Assembly: GCA_034927285.1 (NCBI GenBank)
Contig: JAYFQF010000035.1
Coordinates: 1 to 62,084, forward strand
Origin: JAYFQF01 sp034927285
GTDB taxonomy: Bacteria; Bacillota; Peptococcia; DRI-13; UBA5745
DNA length: 62,084 bases
Direction of reading: 5' to 3'
In this document: one piece after another, positions 59,081-62,084 of the stretch
Numbering within the stretch: position 1 is the first letter of the stretch
How the letters are laid out: each line of letters begins with the position of its first letter
The notes under the pieces: generated by a model
Database searches by the model: none
Told to the model about the DNA's origin: nothing
The model's input: only the letters and a program-made list of their open reading frames with translations
Made by a program: the position numbers and the translations under genes

Positions 59081-60046
59081 TTACCCTTCAGCCAGCTCGT
59101 ACTCTTCATAGGCCCGGATAATCCTCTGCACCACCGGATGCCGAACAATATCGGACTTGGTCAGATACTGGAAGCTGATGCCTTCCACTCCTTTTAACAC
59201 CCTTTGAACGGATACCAGGCCGGATTCCTGATTCTTGGCAATGTCGATCTGGGTCACATCTCCGGTGACCACCGCCTTTGAACTGAAGCCGATCCGGGTC
59301 AGAAACATTTTCATTTGCTCCGGCGTAGTGTTTTGGGCTTCATCCAAAATGATAAAGGAATCGTCCAAAGTCCTGCCCCGCATATAAGCCAAAGGAGCTA
59401 TTTCGATAATGGATTTTTCGATGTAGCGCTGAGCCGGCTCCATGCCCAGGATATCGTAAAGGCCGTCATACAGGGGCCGCAGGTAAGGGTCCACCTTATC
59501 CTGCAGATCTCCGGGCAGAAAGCCCAGCTTTTCACCGGCTTCCACCGCCGGACGGGTAAGAATGATGCGGTTGACTTCTTTGTTTTTTAAGGCCGTCACC
59601 GCCATGACCACGGCCAGATAAGTCTTTCCCGTACCTGCCGGGCCGATGCCGAAAATAATATCCTGTTTTTTAATCGCCTGGATGTACCGGTACTGGCCGA
59701 TGGTTTTTGCTTTTACCGGCCGTCCCCGTACCGTGGTCTGCAGCACCTGGTTCAGAGCCTGCTCCAGGTCCGCTTCCATGCCTTCCTGGATAGCCCCCAG
59801 GCAATAAGAGATATCCGCCACCGTCACGTTATGGCCTTTTACCGCCAGATTTTTCAGCTGTTCCAGAAGCTTCAGGGCCAAAGCCACTTCCGACTCCTCG
59901 CCCTTAATATGAACTTCGCCGCCTCTGGCCACCAGCCTGGCTCCCAAACGCCCTTCCAGGAAGCGGAGGTTTTCGTCATTGGCGCCGTAGATAATAGCCG
60001 CCGTCCCATTTTCCATACGGAACAGTTCTTCCGTGATTCTTGGCAA
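59081..60046 (-). CDS. phoH: PhoH family ATPase
   Basis: Predicted RNA-linked ATPase of about 321 residues. An N-terminal domain (about 10-90: AAIIYGANDENLRFLEGRLGARLVARGGEVHIKG) precedes a P-loop ATPase with GPAGTGKTYLAVV, LDDSFIILDEAQN and VVTGDVTQID. TTG at 60046 has AGGAGG seven bases upstream; ATG at 60064 is the main alternative, and an ATG at 60091 is also in frame. The physiological role of PhoH is uncertain, but the pairing with ybeY and pgpH suggests RNA/ribosome function. It ends the window's conserved block. Confidence 0.9.
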   Translation of the reverse strand: MPRITEELFRMENGTAAIIYGANDENLRFLEGRLGARLVARGGEVHIKGEESEVALALKLLEQLKNLAVKGHNVTVADISYCLGAIQEGMEADLEQALNQVLQTTVRGRPVKAKTIGQYRYIQAIKKQDIIFGIGPAGTGKTYLAVVMAVTALKNKEVNRIILTRPAVEAGEKLGFLPGDLQDKVDPYLRPLYDGLYDILGMEPAQRYIEKSIIEIAPLAYMRGRTLDDSFIILDEAQNTTPEQMKMFLTRIGFSSKAVVTGDVTQIDIAKNQESGLVSVQRVLKGVEGISFQYLTKSDIVRHPVVQRIIRAYEEYELAEG

Positions 60047-60218
60047 TGTGCCGCCTCCTAGCATCTTTATCCTTCCGGCTCCCGCCTCCATTTATTTTAT
60101 CATATTTTCTCCCGCAAAAAACAAAAACTTTCTTCCTTATCTCAAGCCGGTTTAAGTCAGGTTTTAAGTCATTTCACTTCAGGTTTTAAGGGGCATTACC
60201 ACCCATCCCGGGCGCACC

Positions 60219-60271
60219 ATAAAAAAACACAGCTTCCTAGCTATGTCTTTTTGGCAGCAGTGTGTTTTTGT
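60219..60271 (-). terminator. Terminator after the FAD-reductase gene
   Basis: AAAAACACA and TGTGTTTTT pair across a ~32-base loop; minus-strand reading exits into seven T. It lies about 35 bases beyond the reductase stop. Plus-strand reading also ends in T5. Confidence 0.7.
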
Positions 60272-60306
60272 GTAAAGGACACAGGTGTACGAATTAGCTT
60301 ACACCA

Positions 60307-61362
60307 TTAATCTAACACCGAAATACTGCAAAGGCCGACTTTCATGATGAGTTTTCGCAGCAGAGGATTATACATAAAGGGGGATTTGAAATATTTGAGC
60401 AACAGTTTGATTCGGATAGGCAGAGATTTTACTCTATATTTCCACGCTGGATTGGGGCAACCGGAATTAAGTATGCTTGCCAGCTCATATGCGCTGTTCA
60501 AAGCATAGCTGATCCCCTCCAGTGAAGAGGGACTGATGAAGCCGGCTGCTTCTCCAAGTAAAAAAGCCCTGTCTTTGCCCGCACAAAAACTTCTAAGCCC
60601 CTGCGGCATAGAAACGAGACAGGCTTCGGTTTTAACAGGCGCGCCGAAAATGAATCCCTGCTTATTCAGCTTTTTCTTGAGCAGTTCAAATCCCTGTTTT
60701 CCTTTTTCAGGAGGGAAGGCGCCCCCTAAGATGAAAAATCCGTTTTTTGAGATGCTCCAGCAATAGGAATCGGTTATGTCGGAATCAAAGATGCATGAAT
60801 AAAAAGGGGTTGTATGCTGCTCCGGAAACCATTGCTGTATGGAAAGATACCGGCGGATGTCCCTATTTGGAAATAACCCGCGCCTGACAATGGAATTGGA
60901 ACCGTCAGCCCCGATAATATGCTTTGCCGTGATCCTTTTCTCCCTGTGGTCTTTGTAATAAGACACTTCGTAGACTTCGCCATCTTTTCGTACAGCGGTG
61001 CAGGTCGCATTGTCCTCAATGTGAACATGTTCCGGAATAAGCGATATGAGCCACATATCGAACTTGTGCCGGTCAAGGTTGATATAGAATCGCTGATAAT
61101 ACCGCAAAAGCATTTGTTTTGAATCGATGGTCTTCACCGCAAAAATCTGTGGGTCGACAAGCACTGCCTTGGGCAAGGTCAGGTTGAATTTCGAAAGTGC
61201 CTTTTGTGCATCCGTAGCCAAAAGTCCGCCGCAGGGTTTCTGAAATGCGGTGTTGTCGGCGGCGCTTTTTTTATCGATGGCAATGATTCGGAACTGTTTG
61301 TTCAATAATCGCGCAATCGTTGCTCCGGCGGGGCCAAGCCCAATGATCGCAATATCATACAA
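60307..61362 (-). CDS. FAD-dependent reductase of the geranylgeranyl-reductase type
   Basis: A 351-residue flavoprotein. The FAD dinucleotide motif is at the N-terminus (IAIIGLGPAGATIARLL, Glu/Asp in AIDKK), then FQKPCGGLL with the CGG motif of geranylgeranyl reductases, IIGADGSNSIVRRGLF and the C-terminal FLLGEAAGFISPSSLEGISYAL. Such enzymes hydrogenate polyprenyl or other isoprenoid chains. Codon use and base composition are visibly more AT-rich than in the neighbours, and it is flanked by terminators and a transposase remnant, so recent acquisition is likely (inference). ATG at 61362. The substrate cannot be told from the sequence. Confidence 0.82.
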   Translation of the reverse strand: MYDIAIIGLGPAGATIARLLNKQFRIIAIDKKSAADNTAFQKPCGGLLATDAQKALSKFNLTLPKAVLVDPQIFAVKTIDSKQMLLRYYQRFYINLDRHKFDMWLISLIPEHVHIEDNATCTAVRKDGEVYEVSYYKDHREKRITAKHIIGADGSNSIVRRGLFPNRDIRRYLSIQQWFPEQHTTPFYSCIFDSDITDSYCWSISKNGFFILGGAFPPEKGKQGFELLKKKLNKQGFIFGAPVKTEACLVSMPQGLRSFCAGKDRAFLLGEAAGFISPSSLEGISYALNSAYELASILNSGCPNPAWKYRVKSLPIRIKLLLKYFKSPFMYNPLLRKLIMKVGLCSISVLD

Positions 61363-61477
61363 GGTAACACCTTCTCATTATTTCATAAAATCATAACAAT
61401 CGCGCTAATTGAGCGCCCTATGCGCCTCAGGTAATGAATTGAACTTTTATCTGATAAAGCCTATTCGCTCCAACGCA

Positions 61478-61486
61478 ATTATACCA
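61478..61486 (-). promoter_or_regulatory. Extended -10 promoter of the reductase gene
   Basis: TGGTATAAT on the minus strand, about 115 bases upstream of the ATG; the same TGG-TATAAT form occurs twice upstream of rex. Confidence 0.45.
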
Positions 61487-61502
61487 TATAGCCAAGAAGA
61501 AG

Positions 61503-61539
61503 AAAGGCATACCTTTCCGCTAAGGAAAAGGTATGCCTC
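61503..61539. terminator. Strong hairpin, likely bidirectional terminator
   Basis: AGGCATACCTTT pairs with AAAGGTATGCCT around ~10 bases. Minus-strand reading exits into TTTCTTCTTCTT. Confidence 0.55.
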
Positions 61540-61555
61540 AGACTGCAGACAAAAA

Positions 61556-61589
61556 GGTGTCTCACGCAAAGCGTGGGGCACTTTTTTTT
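61556..61589 (+). terminator. Terminator near the transposase remnant
   Basis: GTGTCTCACGC pairs with GCGTGGGGCAC (two G-T type mismatches) around AAA, followed by eight T on plus. Minus-strand reading exits into CTTTTT, so it works both ways. Confidence 0.7.
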
Positions 61590-61680
61590 AGAGGAAGCAG
61601 GGAAACTTATTCAACACCCGTGCGTAAAGCCCGTCGAACATTACACTGTCATGAAGATTACCAGGGGCCACGGTAAAATC
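61590..61680 (-). pseudogene. C-terminal transposase fragment (IS1182/IS5-like)
   Basis: The minus strand encodes about 30 residues reading HKFVLDFTVAPGNLHDSV then MFDGLYARVLNKF and a stop. This matches the segment around the conserved GNxHDS motif of DDE transposases of the IS1182 group. Just upstream the frame hits a stop (TGA), so only a stub remains. Family choice within DDE enzymes is tentative. Confidence 0.55.
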
Positions 61681-61796
61681 CAGCACGAATTTGTGCCGGT
61701 TCAAAATTCATACAGGATCCGTCACTTATTCGTAGAGTAATCCCACCGGGGAGGGGCCTGGCCACAGAGGAGCTGAGGACGGCGGCCTCCGGCGAT

Positions 61797-62015
61797 GTTT
61801 ACCGGGATTTCATCATGTTTTTTCTGAAAATCCCGGTAAAAGTTTCCGGCAGTCTCCAGAAGGAGGATACCTTCTCACTTTTTCCACCATCGAAGGAAAA
61901 AGGCTCGTTGTTTTGCCCCAGCATCACGGCCGGCCCTTGCCGTCAAGGCAAAATCAGCGCTGCAGGAGAAATTTACCGGGATTCACTTTAAAAACAAAGG
62001 GATTTTCCGGTAAAC
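61797..62015. mobile_element. 219-base inverted-repeat element, copy B (MITE-like)
   Basis: Begins GTTTACCGGGATTT and ends ...TTTTCCGGTAAAC. Each end is a ~44-base hairpin, and the two ends are inverted relative to each other with some divergence. Length and end sequence match copy A (30778-30997); the ~130-base interior differs and has its own hairpins (CTTTTTCC/GGAAAAAG and TTTTGCC/GGCAAAA). Confidence 0.65.
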
Positions 62016-62045
62016 AAAGGTCATCAGCCATGAGGAGCCGGATTC

Positions 62046-62084
62046 GGCAATACTGGCAATAATACTGGCAATAATACTGGCAAT
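62046..62084. repeat. 12-base tandem repeat at the window edge
   Basis: GGCAATAATACT is repeated about three times (first copy shorter) and is cut by the window end. It is about 30 bases after the 219-base element. Confidence 0.75.

Larger units (their letters stand above)
61363..62084. other. 722-base gene-free right end with remnants and repeats
   Basis: No intact gene. Contents: extended -10 for the reductase (61478-61486), two hairpins (61503-61539 and 61556-61589), a transposase fragment (about 61590-61680), the second 220-base inverted-repeat element (61797-62015) and a 12-base tandem repeat running off the edge. 61690-61790 shows nothing recognisable. Confidence 0.65.

Overview
The window looks like chromosome of an anaerobic, endospore-forming member of the Firmicutes, most likely class Clostridia and possibly a Peptococcaceae- or Syntrophomonas-like lineage (inference). 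The grounds are a GerM-type spore lipoprotein, a SpoIIE-type phosphatase, sporulation-type LonB beside LonA, Rex, a PAS-containing [FeFe]-hydrogenase-like sensor, MecA, and the conserved phoH-pgpH-ybeY-era-recO and murI-rph-rdgB orders. Nearly every gene is on the minus strand. Only a GntR regulator (6210), an XRE regulator (39828) and a YigZ protein (53015) are on plus. Several genes start with TTG behind strong Shine-Dalgarno sequences.

Region by region: 1-6.1 kb holds housekeeping and spore/cell-wall genes (rdgB cut by the left edge, rph, murI, a DUF2179 membrane protein, an SH3-amidase, exonuclease III, a GerMN lipoprotein). 6.2-10.9 kb holds a GntR/FCD regulator facing a three-gene unit: NhaC antiporter, D-cysteine-desulfhydrase-like PLP lyase, D-2-hydroxyacid dehydrogenase. 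11.2-16.5 kb holds lgt, two ACT-domain proteins, cobT, endonuclease IV and a phenylacetate-CoA ligase. 16.9-23.6 kb is a five-gene catabolic operon, in transcription order AbgT transporter, M20 amidohydrolase, N-acyl-D-amino-acid deacylase, class A beta-lactamase-fold hydrolase without a signal peptide, and a second multi-pass transporter. 24.2-28.7 kb is the most unusual locus: an FCD regulator with a non-GntR N-terminus, a 77-residue protein of unknown family, a 605-residue cobalamin protein resembling lysine/ornithine aminomutases with its B12 domain moved to the N-terminus and apparently lacking the PLP lysine, and a separate fold-type-I PLP enzyme.

28.9-34.3 kb holds radC, maf, a DUF4321 protein, a stand-alone HATPase, a PHP phosphoesterase, two DRTGG proteins and rex. 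34.5-45.5 kb holds an unknown anchored protein, folC, valS, an XRE regulator, engB, lonA and lonB. 45.8-52.7 kb holds a SpoIIE-type phosphatase, HydS-like hydrogenase, 2Fe-2S protein, alr, pfkA, nth and mecA. 53-60.1 kb holds yigZ, a DUF4342 protein, recO, era, ybeY, pgpH and phoH. The right end carries an isolated FAD reductase (geranylgeranyl-reductase type) with AT-richer codons, double terminators and a transposase remnant, so it looks acquired.

Taken together, the 6-28 kb stretch suggests uptake and fermentation of amino-acid derivatives, including D- or N-acylated ones, with B12 chemistry. Two loci share an approximately 220-bp element with inverted ends (30778-30997 and 61797-62015). 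Many intergenic gaps hold degenerate short tandem repeats. No rRNA, tRNA, CRISPR array or intact insertion sequence was seen.
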